Assembly: GCA_002698745.1 (NCBI GenBank)
Contig: PAAD01000032.1
Location: 1-35,803 of the forward strand
Length of the DNA stretch: 35,803 nt
Direction: 5' to 3'
Origin: Flavobacteriaceae bacterium
GTDB lineage: Bacteria > Bacteroidota > Bacteroidia > Flavobacteriales > Flavobacteriaceae
The translations under genes were made by a program, and so were the position numbers. Below the pieces are notes generated by a model. The model was not told the DNA's origin and did no database searches. It saw only the letters and a list, made by a program, of their open reading frames with translations. Within the stretch, counting starts at the first letter, position 1. Each line of letters opens with the position of its first letter. Of this stretch, positions 7,749 to 16,707 are shown in pieces.

Positions 7749-9395
7749 CTATCTTTTTTGTTCTTTTGAAATCCTTTTTATTTCAGCCTGCTTAACCTTG
7801 ATACTGAAGCTTTCGAGGTCTAAACCGTGAAATAAGTCTTCTTTGCTGTATATCCTTTCGTCTTCTCGCCATGTGAACCCAAGCAATTGTCTGGTGTTTT
7901 CAGGCAAGTCTTTTGGTGGATAAACTACGCCGTCAGGATTTGTAAAAAAAGTAATTTTTTCAATGCTACTGTCTACAAATTTTAATCTTAATGCACTGCA
8001 AATCGCTTTGTCGATTCCTGTGAGCTCTTGAGTATCATCATCATATAAGTAATATACCATTTCGGTATTTTGAATAACATCTACCGTTTCAAGGCTTTTC
8101 CCTTTGAATTTCCCCTTTAACTTAAGTCCTTTGATTTGATTAAAGTTAGCCGCATCCAAACTGTCTTGCTCAATCACAAAGGCATTATTGTATATAAGCA
8201 AGGAGTCCAATATCTCTTTTTCATTGTCAATAGTTAGGTGGATTTCGTCTCCAGTCATTTGACTTTCATCAGACCATAATATAGGATTGCGATCTGCGAT
8301 CTCTTGTGGTGTCAAGTATTGTAAGTCACGGTCGCTGATTGGCCTTCTGATGAGTTTTGCACGCCCAGATGTTTGATTAAAGTGTATGGAGTCTGTCTTT
8401 CCACTCAAATCTTTTTTGAATATACGTACTCCGTGAAACCCACGTATGATGCGTTGTTCAGGAGGTCCCGTCGCAACAAGGGTGTCTGCATGAATAAATA
8501 GTGAGTCTAATTCAACAAGATTTATGGCAAGCGCGCGATGTGTTACCATAGCCGAATCTTTTTCTTTAAATACCTGCCCGTAATTTCCAGTAATAAAGGA
8601 GTTGTTTATGGTATCGGTAATGCGGATATTTTGTGTAGCTGAAGCATATTTTTTGGTATCGTTAAAATAGATACTATCCCCTATTATGTTGCGATTGTTA
8701 TAGTCAACAGATGCATTATCCTTAAAGTAACCTTCTTTCTTGACGGTGTTATAAAAGCCTTCACGGCAACGAACCACATAATCTTCTCCAATTATGGTGG
8801 TAGCGCCGTAAAAAAACGCATGTTTTGTTTCAGTGTAAAAATCCATGCGCGTAGAAGTCAATGTAAAATCTTCATTGGTTACCACTACCTTATTTTCAAA
8901 CTTGTATTTTTTGGTGTCAGAAACATAAGTCCCTCTTTTGCTGCTTATAGTAGTCAGGCTATCATACACCGTGCCATTAACGGGGTAGTAGGCTATGTTT
9001 TTAACTCTGTCAAAATATAGCGTGTCGGTTTTAAGCAGCATTTCCTTGTTGTCAAGCACAACCTGTTCTTTTGCAACTGCTAATTTTATTTTGCCATAGT
9101 AATTAACTTTCTCGCTTGTAAGTACCAAGCTATCCCCTTGAATGATACGAACATTACCATATGCGTCAAATCTGTTTTCTTTTTTATAAAAAAACGCTTT
9201 GTCAGACCAAACGTCCATGCCTTGATGCACTAGATGCACTTGCTTTGTAACACTTCGTTCTAAAATGTTTGCACCAGGGAAGTTTTCTTCATCTAGCTGA
9301 AAAGAGCCCGCTTGACGGATTTCAATTTCTTTTTCCTGTGCAGATAGTCTAGTAGTGCATAAAAGTAACAAACAAGAAAAGAGAATAGCTCTCAT
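7749..9395 (-). CDS. OstA-like (LptA/LptD-N domain) exported protein
   Basis: A 548-residue protein with a clear signal peptide (MRAILFSCLLLLCTTRLSAQ) and then long stretches of alternating beta-strand pattern in which phrases of the type Y-F-D/N-x-x-x-x-x-A-x-x repeat. This is the OstA/LptA beta-jellyroll family that carries lipopolysaccharide across the periplasm; examples are KMDFYTETKHAFFYG-like and DSIYFNDTKKYASA units. There is no LptD-type barrel, so it is more likely a soluble or peripheral periplasmic bridge or chaperone. It lies 9 bases downstream of purA and 5 bases upstream of the aminotransferase, apparently in one operon. Assignment to a specific Lpt component is uncertain. Confidence 0.75.
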   Translation of the reverse strand: MRAILFSCLLLLCTTRLSAQEKEIEIRQAGSFQLDEENFPGANILERSVTKQVHLVHQGMDVWSDKAFFYKKENRFDAYGNVRIIQGDSLVLTSEKVNYYGKIKLAVAKEQVVLDNKEMLLKTDTLYFDRVKNIAYYPVNGTVYDSLTTISSKRGTYVSDTKKYKFENKVVVTNEDFTLTSTRMDFYTETKHAFFYGATTIIGEDYVVRCREGFYNTVKKEGYFKDNASVDYNNRNIIGDSIYFNDTKKYASATQNIRITDTINNSFITGNYGQVFKEKDSAMVTHRALAINLVELDSLFIHADTLVATGPPEQRIIRGFHGVRIFKKDLSGKTDSIHFNQTSGRAKLIRRPISDRDLQYLTPQEIADRNPILWSDESQMTGDEIHLTIDNEKEILDSLLIYNNAFVIEQDSLDAANFNQIKGLKLKGKFKGKSLETVDVIQNTEMVYYLYDDDTQELTGIDKAICSALRLKFVDSSIEKITFFTNPDGVVYPPKDLPENTRQLLGFTWREDERIYSKEDLFHGLDLESFSIKVKQAEIKRISKEQKR

Positions 9396-9404
9396 GTATT
9401 AGTA

Positions 9405-10685
9405 TTAATAAGAGCGGAAAATAGTTTGATTTCTATCTGGGCCAACAGAAACAATCTTTATCGGTGTCTCTACATAAGCTTCAATAAACGCTACATAGTC
9501 CATAAATGTTTTTGGTAGTTGATCTTCACTGCGCATTTTGGTCAAGTCTTCTTCCCAACCCGGTAATGAGGTATATTGCGGTTTTAACTCCTCAGCATTT
9601 AGTGAGTAGGGAAGGTGCTGAATGTTCTCGCCTCTATAGTTATAAGAGACACATACCTTTAGCTCGTCAAACCCAGAAAGCACATCCCCCTTCATCATCA
9701 TCAGTTGGGTGACACCATTGACTTCAACCGCATATCTAAGTGCAACCAAATCCAGCCAACCACAACGTCGCGCACGTCCTGTGGTAGCACCAAACTCATG
9801 ACCTACACGACCCATTTTTTCGCCAGTTTTGTCAAAAAGTTCTGTTGGGAAAGGACCGCTTCCTACTCTTGTTGTATAAGCTTTGAATATGCCATAAACC
9901 TCTCTGATTTTATTTGGTGCAACGCCCAACCCTGTACATGCGCCTGCGGCAGTAGTATTGGATGAGGTAACAAACGGATATGTACCAAAGTCAATGTCTA
10001 AAAGCGAGCCTTGTGCTCCTTCTGCTAAAATTTGCTTTCCTTTTTTTTGTACCTCGCTCAAGTACTGTTCGCTATCTACAAATGAAATATTAGACTTTAG
10101 AAAATCTATCGCATCAAAAAATGCCTTGTCAAGTGCTTCCATGTCAAATTCAAGATTGACATTCATATTGTTAACCATGGCCAAATGTTTGTCGCGAAGT
10201 GCCTGATATCTTGTTTTCCAACTACCTAGTTCAATATCGCCAACCCTTATGCCATTACGACCTGTTTTGTCCATGTATGTTGGACCTATACCTTTGAGTG
10301 TAGATCCAATTTTTGCTTTTCCTTTCGCCAGCTCTGAAGCAGCATCAAGGAGCCGGTGTGTTGGAAGAATAAGGTGTGCTTTTCTAGAAACCAGTAGTGA
10401 GGAATTTATATCTATGTCATAAGGAGCCAAGTTGTCTAACTCTTGCTTGAAGATAACAGGGTCTATTACCACCCCATTCCCTACCAAGTTGGTTGCAGTA
10501 GGATGAAAGATACCAGATGGGATTGTGTGTAATACGTGTTTAATTTCGTCAAATTCTAGGGTGTGGCCTGCATTGGGTCCACCTTGGAATCTAGCAATAA
10601 TGTCGTACTTTTTTGTAAGTACATCAACAATTTTACCTTTTCCCTCGTCGCCCCATTGTAAGCCTAGGAGTAAATCAATGGCCAT
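9405..10685 (-). CDS. purA: Adenylosuccinate synthetase
   Basis: Joins IMP and aspartate using GTP to give adenylosuccinate, the first committed step to AMP (cytoplasm). Visible: the N-terminal LGLQWGDEGKGKIVD loop with the catalytic Asp, GGPNAGHT with the catalytic His, GIGPTYMDKTGRNGIRVGD, AEGAQGSLLDIDFGTYPFV, the TTGRARRCGWLDL substrate loop and the C-terminal VSVGPDR. The length of 426 residues is standard. It sits 6 bases after the fur-like gene and two genes after rel. PurA is a known ppGpp target in other bacteria, so the shared transcription unit with rel makes physiological sense, although that link is inference. Confidence 0.96.
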   Translation of the reverse strand: MAIDLLLGLQWGDEGKGKIVDVLTKKYDIIARFQGGPNAGHTLEFDEIKHVLHTIPSGIFHPTATNLVGNGVVIDPVIFKQELDNLAPYDIDINSSLLVSRKAHLILPTHRLLDAASELAKGKAKIGSTLKGIGPTYMDKTGRNGIRVGDIELGSWKTRYQALRDKHLAMVNNMNVNLEFDMEALDKAFFDAIDFLKSNISFVDSEQYLSEVQKKGKQILAEGAQGSLLDIDFGTYPFVTSSNTTAAGACTGLGVAPNKIREVYGIFKAYTTRVGSGPFPTELFDKTGEKMGRVGHEFGATTGRARRCGWLDLVALRYAVEVNGVTQLMMMKGDVLSGFDELKVCVSYNYRGENIQHLPYSLNAEELKPQYTSLPGWEEDLTKMRSEDQLPKTFMDYVAFIEAYVETPIKIVSVGPDRNQTIFRSY

Positions 10686-10691
10686 GAATGA

Positions 10692-11129
10692 TTAGTTAGA
10701 GTTTTTTTTGGTTCCGTAAAAATATAATGAATGCGCGTGTATGTCAATATTAAAAACTTCCTCGATAGTTTGTTTTATGGCTTGAATGCGAGGGTCGCAA
10801 AATTCTTTTACATCTCCAGTATCTGTTAAAATTATGTGATCGTGTTGTTTGTCAAAATATGACTTTTCGTACTGGGCATGTTGTAAACCAAATTGGTGCC
10901 TTCGAACCAAGCCACATTCCAATAATAATTCAATTGTATTGTAAAGTGTGGCACGACTAACCCTGTATTTTTTATTTTTCATATTAATATACAACGACTC
11001 TATATCAAAATGCTCTTCATTTAAGTAAATTTCTTCAAGTATGGCAAAGCGTTCTGGCGTTTTTCTATGCCCGTTGTTATCCAAATATTGAATAAAAACA
11101 TTCTTTACTATCTCCAATTCGTTTTTCAT
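10692..11129 (-). CDS. Fur-family transcriptional regulator lacking the CxxC zinc site
   Basis: A 145-residue winged-helix repressor of the Fur/PerR superfamily. The DNA-binding half has [16 protein letters not shown] and the recognition-helix region [14 protein letters not shown]; the dimerisation half has [18 protein letters not shown] and HAHSLYFYG. The HDH and HAH/E-type regulatory metal ligands are present, but the C-x-x-C pair that holds the structural zinc in E. coli Fur is replaced by L-T-D-T-G. I set the start at the ATG at 11129; an upstream in-frame TTG (11150) falls inside a perfect TATCTTTG promoter box and would be untranslated. It is followed after 6 bases by purA. The target metal (Fe or peroxide sensing) cannot be told. 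Confidence 0.85.
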   Translation of the reverse strand: MKNELEIVKNVFIQYLDNNGHRKTPERFAILEEIYLNEEHFDIESLYINMKNKKYRVSRATLYNTIELLLECGLVRRHQFGLQHAQYEKSYFDKQHDHIILTDTGDVKEFCDPRIQAIKQTIEEVFNIDIHAHSLYFYGTKKNSN

Positions 11130-11147
11130 ATGATATAAACCGTATAA

Positions 11148-11155
11148 CAAAGATA
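11148..11155 (-). promoter_or_regulatory. Putative -7 box for the fur-like gene (TATCTTTG)
   Basis: An exact match to the Bacteroidota -7 consensus TAnnTTTG on the minus strand, between the rel stop codon and the fur-like ATG, leaving a leader of about a dozen bases. I see no TTG -33 element at the preferred distance. It argues for the 11129 start over the upstream TTG. Confidence 0.45.
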
Positions 11156-11166
11156 AGCAACCGAAA

Positions 11167-13368
11167 TCAATCTCTAACTACTTTCTCAATTCCAGATACT
11201 TTTTCAAGTTTATTAATTAACATGTGGAGTGTTGAAGCGTGTCTTACGTGTAGTCTTATTTCACCAGAAAACGTACCTTTTTCTGTGTCAAATTTAATTT
11301 GTGTAATATCCACGTTATGCGCATTTGAAATAAGGGTGGTAACTTCGCTGACAAGTCCAATTCGATCAATTCCAGAAAGACGGATGCTTCCAGTAAAGAA
11401 CCCTTTTGAAGAATCTATCCATTTTGCACTTAAAATCCGATAGCCGTAATTTGAGTGTAAGCTGATGGCATTTGGGCATTCATTTTTATGCACCTTAATA
11501 CCTTCATTTACAGATACAAATCCAAATACATCATCACCCGCAATAGGATTACAGCAAGGACTTAGTACATAGTTGAGGGTTTCTTGGTCTTTTCCAAAAA
11601 CCAACATATCATAGAAGCTTGAAATTTCACTGCTATTGAGATTTTCATTTTTGGGTTTGTCTGACGGCCGTCTTCTAAAGAGCTGGTAAAAACGATTATT
11701 TTCCTCAGAGGCAAACTTCTTTAACATTTTATTGTCAATAGTACCAATACCTATTCGATAATATAAATCCAGACTAGTTTTAAGTTTGAAATAAGATACC
11801 ATTGCATTAATGATTCGGTCACCAAACTTAAATTTCATTTGACGAAGCTTTCGTCTCAAAAGCTCTTTACCTTCAATAGCAATATTTTTTTCTTCAGCAC
11901 GCAATGAAGTACGGATACTTGATCGAGCTTTTGATGTGATTACAAAATCAAGCCAGTTGCTATTGGGAGATGAATTTTCAGAATTAATAATCTCTACTTG
12001 GTCACCACTATTTAATGTATAGTTAAGCGGAACGATTTTACCATTTACTTTTGCACCTCTAGTTTTGTCACCAACTTCACTGTGGATGGAATATGCAAAG
12101 TCTACTGGCGTAGCTCCTTTTGGTAAGGATTTTAAGTCTCCTTTGGGAGTAAAGACAAAAATTTCACTAGCATATAAATTCAGTTTAAAGTCTTTAACAA
12201 AGTCTACAGCATCGGTTTCATCTGATTTTAAAACGTCGCGCAATCGGTTTAACCAGATTTCCATACCACCCTCGTCTTTGCTTCCATGCTTGTATTTAAA
12301 ATGAGCAGCGTATCCTTTTTCAGCAATTTCATGCATGCGCTCAGATCTAATTTGTACTTCAATCCATTTTCCGCCAGGTCCAACTACAGTTATGTGCAAG
12401 GCTTCATAGCCTGTTGATTTGGGTGAGGATATCCAGTCACGCAATCGCATTGGGTTAGGTTGGAAGTGGTCTGTGACGATGGAATAAATTTTCCATGCCA
12501 AAAATTTTTCTTGTTTTGGGGTTGATTTATAAATAATACGCACAGCAAAACGATCAAAAACTTTATCAAACTTTCTATTTTTGATTTGCATTTTTCTGCG
12601 AATAGAAAAAATACTTTTAAAGCGCCCCTCTGTTTTAAAATTAATGCGTTCTTTGATTAGGTGCTTTTGGAGTTGTTTGGTAAAATTCTTTATGTATGTC
12701 TGTCGCTCCTCTTCGCTATCTTTGATTTTTATATCAATATCGTTATACACTTCTGGCTCTGTATACTTGAGTGCTAAGTCTTCCAGCTGAGTTTTTATGT
12801 TAAACATGCCAATACGATGCGCCAAAGGAGCATAAATATAAAGTGTTTCAGAAGCAATACGCACTTGCTTTTCCTCTGGCATCGCAGTTAGAGTCATCAT
12901 ATTATGTAGCCTATCTGCAATTTTTATCAAAATAACCCTGACATCTTCATTCATTGTCAGTAACATTTTTTTGAAATTTTCAGCTTGAATGGAATCGCGC
13001 TTGTCTTTTGAGAGTTTTGATATTTTTGTAAGTCCATCAACAATTTTGGCGACGGTATCCCCAAACATCAGAGCTATATCATCAAGTGTCATGGGAGTGT
13101 CCTCAACTACATCGTGGAGTAGGGCTGCTGCAATTGATGTTGCACCAAGTCCAATTTGATCTGCAACTATCTGGGCTACAGCAATCGGGTGCATGATATA
13201 GGGCTCTCCACTTTTCCGTCTTTGATCTTTGTGGGCATCTACAGCTGTATCAAAGGCCAACCGAATGAGTTTTTTGTCTTCGTTGGTTAATGATTGGTAA
13301 CTATTGCGGAGCAAATTCTTGTAGTGCTGCGCAATGATTGCATTCTCCTTAACTTCTGAAATTTGCAT
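11167..13368 (-). CDS. rel: Bifunctional (p)ppGpp synthetase/hydrolase, Rel/SpoT type
   Basis: A 733-residue cytoplasmic stringent-response enzyme. Order of domains: the HD hydrolase (about 40-190) with [20 protein letters not shown] and the later KIADRLHNM motif; the synthetase (about 240-350) with [26 protein letters not shown] and the [20 protein letters not shown] signature; TGS (about 395-460) with [26 protein letters not shown]; and a C-terminal ACT domain (about 660-733) with [16 protein letters not shown]. Intact HD and synthetase motifs predict both hydrolysis and synthesis of (p)ppGpp. The ATG at 13368 precedes [11 protein letters not shown]. It follows the RNA methyltransferase by 17 bases and precedes the fur-like gene by 37 bases, where an internal promoter may start. 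Confidence 0.95.
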   Translation of the reverse strand: MQISEVKENAIIAQHYKNLLRNSYQSLTNEDKKLIRLAFDTAVDAHKDQRRKSGEPYIMHPIAVAQIVADQIGLGATSIAAALLHDVVEDTPMTLDDIALMFGDTVAKIVDGLTKISKLSKDKRDSIQAENFKKMLLTMNEDVRVILIKIADRLHNMMTLTAMPEEKQVRIASETLYIYAPLAHRIGMFNIKTQLEDLALKYTEPEVYNDIDIKIKDSEEERQTYIKNFTKQLQKHLIKERINFKTEGRFKSIFSIRRKMQIKNRKFDKVFDRFAVRIIYKSTPKQEKFLAWKIYSIVTDHFQPNPMRLRDWISSPKSTGYEALHITVVGPGGKWIEVQIRSERMHEIAEKGYAAHFKYKHGSKDEGGMEIWLNRLRDVLKSDETDAVDFVKDFKLNLYASEIFVFTPKGDLKSLPKGATPVDFAYSIHSEVGDKTRGAKVNGKIVPLNYTLNSGDQVEIINSENSSPNSNWLDFVITSKARSSIRTSLRAEEKNIAIEGKELLRRKLRQMKFKFGDRIINAMVSYFKLKTSLDLYYRIGIGTIDNKMLKKFASEENNRFYQLFRRRPSDKPKNENLNSSEISSFYDMLVFGKDQETLNYVLSPCCNPIAGDDVFGFVSVNEGIKVHKNECPNAISLHSNYGYRILSAKWIDSSKGFFTGSIRLSGIDRIGLVSEVTTLISNAHNVDITQIKFDTEKGTFSGEIRLHVRHASTLHMLINKLEKVSGIEKVVRD

Positions 13369-13385
13369 AGTTAAATATACAAAAA

Positions 13386-14183
13386 TTAGGACTTGCGTTG
13401 ACGTACAACTTCATAAGCCAAAATGGCAGTAGCTACAGATACATTTAAAGAGTCAACATGACCCAACATGGGTATTTTAATGGCCGTACTTTCTTTTAGC
13501 CAAAATGCACTTAGGCCTTTTGCTTCGCTCCCCATAACAAAGGCTGTTGCTTTAGTAAAATCTCCATCTGTATGTTTTATGCTTTTTTGTAGTGAAGCGG
13601 CATATATGTTTATTTTAAATTTTTTTAGAAAATCTTTAGTCTGCTTGTTTTCACAAACAAATGTTTGTACAGAAAAGAACCCACCAACACTTGATCTTAT
13701 TACATTTGGATTATAAATATCGGTATGAGGATCACTTATAATTACAGCATCTACCCCTGATGCATCAGCAGTGCGAAGTATGGCGCCCAGATTTCCAGGT
13801 TTTTCAATGGACTCTAAAACTAATAAAAACAGGCAATTGTTTTTTGGTTGCCAATCTTCCAATTTAACATTTTTTTGCTTTAGTATTCCTATAACTCCCT
13901 CTGTCGAACCGCGTATCACCATTTTATTATATACTTCTATAGAAACAGAAATAATTATTGAGTTGAGATTGAATTTAGATATCCATTTTTTAAATGTCAA
14001 ATCAGTTAAAATTTCCGGGCACCAGTAAATATGTGTTGCCTCATAATCGGCCATAAATGCCAATTGGAGCTCTCTTAAGCCCTCAACTATAAAGCAATTG
14101 CTTTCTTTTCTTGCCTTAGCTTTAGACTGTAATTCAATAATTCTTTTAACTGATTGGTTTTGTACACTAGATATATGTTTCAT
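13386..14183 (-). CDS. TrmH/SpoU-family RNA 2'-O-ribose methyltransferase
   Basis: A 265-residue SPOUT enzyme that transfers methyl from S-adenosylmethionine to ribose in rRNA or tRNA. N-terminal substrate-binding domain (1-95), then the knotted catalytic domain: motif 1 LESIEKPGNLGAILRTADA with the catalytic Asn and Arg, motif 2 FVMGSEAKGLSAFWL, and motif 3 IPMLGHVDSLNVSVATAI. These three motifs are complete, so the enzyme should be active; the target nucleotide cannot be named from sequence. It is the promoter-proximal gene of the minus-strand run and is divergent from rocD across a 130-base A+T-rich gap. Confidence 0.9.
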   Translation of the reverse strand: MKHISSVQNQSVKRIIELQSKAKARKESNCFIVEGLRELQLAFMADYEATHIYWCPEILTDLTFKKWISKFNLNSIIISVSIEVYNKMVIRGSTEGVIGILKQKNVKLEDWQPKNNCLFLLVLESIEKPGNLGAILRTADASGVDAVIISDPHTDIYNPNVIRSSVGGFFSVQTFVCENKQTKDFLKKFKINIYAASLQKSIKHTDGDFTKATAFVMGSEAKGLSAFWLKESTAIKIPMLGHVDSLNVSVATAILAYEVVRQRKS

Positions 14184-14300
14184 TATTTATTTAAATATTA
14201 ACTCATTAACAATTTTTAGTTTTATTTAAGAATTATAGATTTATCTTATTGAGAAAAATACGAAACGTTTATATAACTTTTTTATTACCTGAGGCTTCCG

Positions 14301-14308
14301 TATTTTTG
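14301..14308 (+). promoter_or_regulatory. Putative -7 box of rocD (TATTTTTG)
   Basis: A perfect TAnnTTTG match that ends five bases before the rocD ATG. Transcription would begin at or next to the start codon, giving a leaderless message. No clear TTG -33 element is seen in the very A+T-rich upstream sequence. Confidence 0.45.
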
Positions 14309-14313
14309 TTAAA

Positions 14314-15555
14314 ATGGCAATTGACACAAAACTAAGCGAACAATTCATAGATCTTGAGCATACGCATGGAGCACACAATTATCATCCCCTGCCTGTTGTT
14401 CTCTCTGAAGGTAAAGGAGTTTTTTTATGGGATGTTGAAGGAAAAAAGTATTATGATTTTTTGTCTGCTTACTCTGCTGTCAATCAAGGTCATTGTCATC
14501 CTAAAATATTATCAGCATTAAGTAATCAGGCTGAACGTTTAACACTTACCTCAAGAGCCTTTTACAATAATGTTCTAGGTGAGTTTGAAGCTTACATTAC
14601 CAATTTATTCGGTTATGATAAAGTTCTTCCCATGAATACTGGAGTTGAAGGAGGCGAAACAGCTAATAAATTAGCTCGTAAATGGGGATATATGAAAAAA
14701 AATATTCCCAAAAATAAAGCTCGAATTATTTTTGCTAAAGGTAATTTTTGGGGGCGTACTTTAGCCGCAATATCTAGTTCTGATGACCCTATTTCCTACC
14801 TTGGTTTTGGCCCATATATGCCCGGTTATGATTTAGTTCCATACAACGATTTAGAGGCATTAGAAGCTGAATTTAAAGACCCTAATGTTTGTGCATTTAT
14901 GGTTGAACCTATTCAAGGTGAAGCAGGAGTTATTGTTCCAGATGAAGGTTATTTATCTGGGATTAGATCGCTTTGTGACAAATATAATGTTTTGTTTATT
15001 GCTGATGAGGTACAAACAGGTATAGCTCGAACTGGTAGAATGTTAGCAACAGACTATGAAGAAGCTAGACCAGATATTTTAATTTTAGGAAAAGCACTAT
15101 CGGGTGGATTTTTTCCTATTTCAGTGGTCTTGGCTGATGACGAAGTGATGATGTGTATCAAGCCAGGTGAACACGGGTCCACTTTTGGAGGAAATCCAAT
15201 TGCTGCCGCTGTGGCTACAGAAGCACTTCGAGTTGTACAAGAAGAAGAACTTGCATTAAATTCGCTAAAACTTGGCAAGGTTTTTAGGGAGCAAATGAAC
15301 AATTATATACAATCTAGTAATATTGTGACTTTGGTGCGTGGTAGGGGTCTGCTTAATGCTATTGTTATTAACGATAGCCCAGAAAGTGACACTGCGTGGA
15401 ATATTTGTATGTCTTTTAAAGAAAATGGATTATTAGCCAAACCCACCCATGGAAATATTATCCGTTTTGCACCTCCATTGGTAATAACAGAGAATCAATT
15501 ATTAGACTGCGTTAATATTATAATATCAACACTTAAAACTTTCGAGCCGAAGTAG
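14314..15555 (+). CDS. rocD: Ornithine aminotransferase
   Basis: Moves the delta-amino group of ornithine to 2-oxoglutarate, giving glutamate semialdehyde for proline/glutamate metabolism. A 413-residue class III PLP enzyme with [17 protein letters not shown] at the N-terminus (typical of OAT), [50 protein letters not shown] with the cofactor Asp, and [17 protein letters not shown] with the Schiff-base Lys. The N-terminal and mid-protein motifs separate it from acetylornithine aminotransferase. The start is fixed by the conserved N-terminus. The next gene, a cysteine desulfurase, begins 3 bases after the stop, so the two are probably co-transcribed, although no metabolic link between them is obvious. 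Confidence 0.93.
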   Translation: MAIDTKLSEQFIDLEHTHGAHNYHPLPVVLSEGKGVFLWDVEGKKYYDFLSAYSAVNQGHCHPKILSALSNQAERLTLTSRAFYNNVLGEFEAYITNLFGYDKVLPMNTGVEGGETANKLARKWGYMKKNIPKNKARIIFAKGNFWGRTLAAISSSDDPISYLGFGPYMPGYDLVPYNDLEALEAEFKDPNVCAFMVEPIQGEAGVIVPDEGYLSGIRSLCDKYNVLFIADEVQTGIARTGRMLATDYEEARPDILILGKALSGGFFPISVVLADDEVMMCIKPGEHGSTFGGNPIAAAVATEALRVVQEEELALNSLKLGKVFREQMNNYIQSSNIVTLVRGRGLLNAIVINDSPESDTAWNICMSFKENGLLAKPTHGNIIRFAPPLVITENQLLDCVNIIISTLKTFEPK

Positions 15556-15558
15556 TTT

Positions 15559-16707
15559 ATGGGAATGATTTATTTTGATAACGCCGCGACTACCAAAATT
15601 TACCCTGAAGTAAGTAAAGTTATGTATGATACCATGCATGAAAATTTTGGCAACCCATCTTCTGTACATGCTGCAGGACGTTCTGCAAAAGCTAAGATAG
15701 AATCTGCACGAATGACTATTGCTAAGCAAATGGGTGTTTTACCTAAAGAAATCATTTTCACGTCTGGTGGTACAGAAGGGGATAACACTATTTTACAATC
15801 TGCTTTACTTCATTTGGGAATTCATCATTTTATAAGTTCTCCAATCGAACACCATGCAGTCCTTCACACTCTAAAACATATGGCTGATCAGGGACTAATT
15901 CGATTAGACTTGGTCAAAGTATTACCCAGTGGTTCACCAGATATGGATCACTTAATACAATTGTTGACTATGAATGATGAAAAGAAAATGGTTAGTTTAA
16001 TACACGTCAATAATGAGGTAGGCACCATATTAGACCTTGAAGCTGTTGGAAATTTATGTCACCAACACAATGCTTTGTTTCACACAGACTCTGTTCAATC
16101 CATTGGACATTTTTCCTTGAATTACGAATCGCTTCCCGTAGATTTTGCTGTTGCTTCTGCTCACAAATTTCACGGCCCTAAGGGTGTTGGTTTTTCATAC
16201 ATTAAAAAGGATACAGGATTAAGCGGTATGATTTTAGGAGGTTCACAAGAACGCGGAATGCGTGCAGGTACAGAAGCTGTTCACAATATTATCGGTATGG
16301 AAACAGCCTTTCAAATTTCTTATCAACGCATGGAAGCGGATTCATTGTATCTAAAAGATTTAAAAAGCTATTGTCTAAATCAATTACAAGTCGCCTTACC
16401 GGGTACATCATTTAATGGCTCTTCTGGCGATATTGAAAACAGTACATATACTATTGTAAATGCCCGCCTACCTATGGATGAGAGGAAAGCCAAACTATTG
16501 GCTTTTAATCTAGATTTGCAAGGGGTTTGTTGCTCAAAGGGAAGCGCTTGTCAGTCGGGAAGCGATTTGGGTTCTCATGTACTTCAAACCTTGTTAACTA
16601 GCGAACAAAACAGGGCACCGTCTTTGCGTTTTTCTTTTTCACCAAATAATACTAAAAAAGAAATTGATAAGCTTATTGATATACTTGTTGACTACGTAAA
16701 AAGCTAA
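15559..16707 (+). CDS. Cysteine desulfurase (IscS/NifS type)
   Basis: A 382-residue class V PLP enzyme that takes sulfur from cysteine as an enzyme persulfide for Fe-S clusters, thiolated tRNA or other cofactors. Motifs: YFDNAATTKIYPEV, NPSSVHAAGRSAK, IFTSGGTEGDN, HVNNEVGTI, HTDSVQSIGH, ASAHKFHGPKGVGF with the PLP-Lys, and a mobile catalytic loop GVCCSKGSACQSGS whose Cys after GSA accepts the sulfur, followed by SHVL. The pattern is that of group I enzymes. No iscU-like scaffold gene is adjacent, so the acceptor is unknown. A second ATG two codons downstream (15565) is also possible. Its stop overlaps the end of the convergent TonB-receptor gene by 4 bases. Confidence 0.92.
   Translation: MGMIYFDNAATTKIYPEVSKVMYDTMHENFGNPSSVHAAGRSAKAKIESARMTIAKQMGVLPKEIIFTSGGTEGDNTILQSALLHLGIHHFISSPIEHHAVLHTLKHMADQGLIRLDLVKVLPSGSPDMDHLIQLLTMNDEKKMVSLIHVNNEVGTILDLEAVGNLCHQHNALFHTDSVQSIGHFSLNYESLPVDFAVASAHKFHGPKGVGFSYIKKDTGLSGMILGGSQERGMRAGTEAVHNIIGMETAFQISYQRMEADSLYLKDLKSYCLNQLQVALPGTSFNGSSGDIENSTYTIVNARLPMDERKAKLLAFNLDLQGVCCSKGSACQSGSDLGSHVLQTLLTSEQNRAPSLRFSFSPNNTKKEIDKLIDILVDYVKS

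Noticed and set aside
13362-13386. TAATTTTTG just upstream of the rel start, considered as a -7 box.
   Set aside because: The spacing between TA and TTTG is one base too long for the consensus, and rel is only 17 bases from the preceding gene, so readthrough is simpler.
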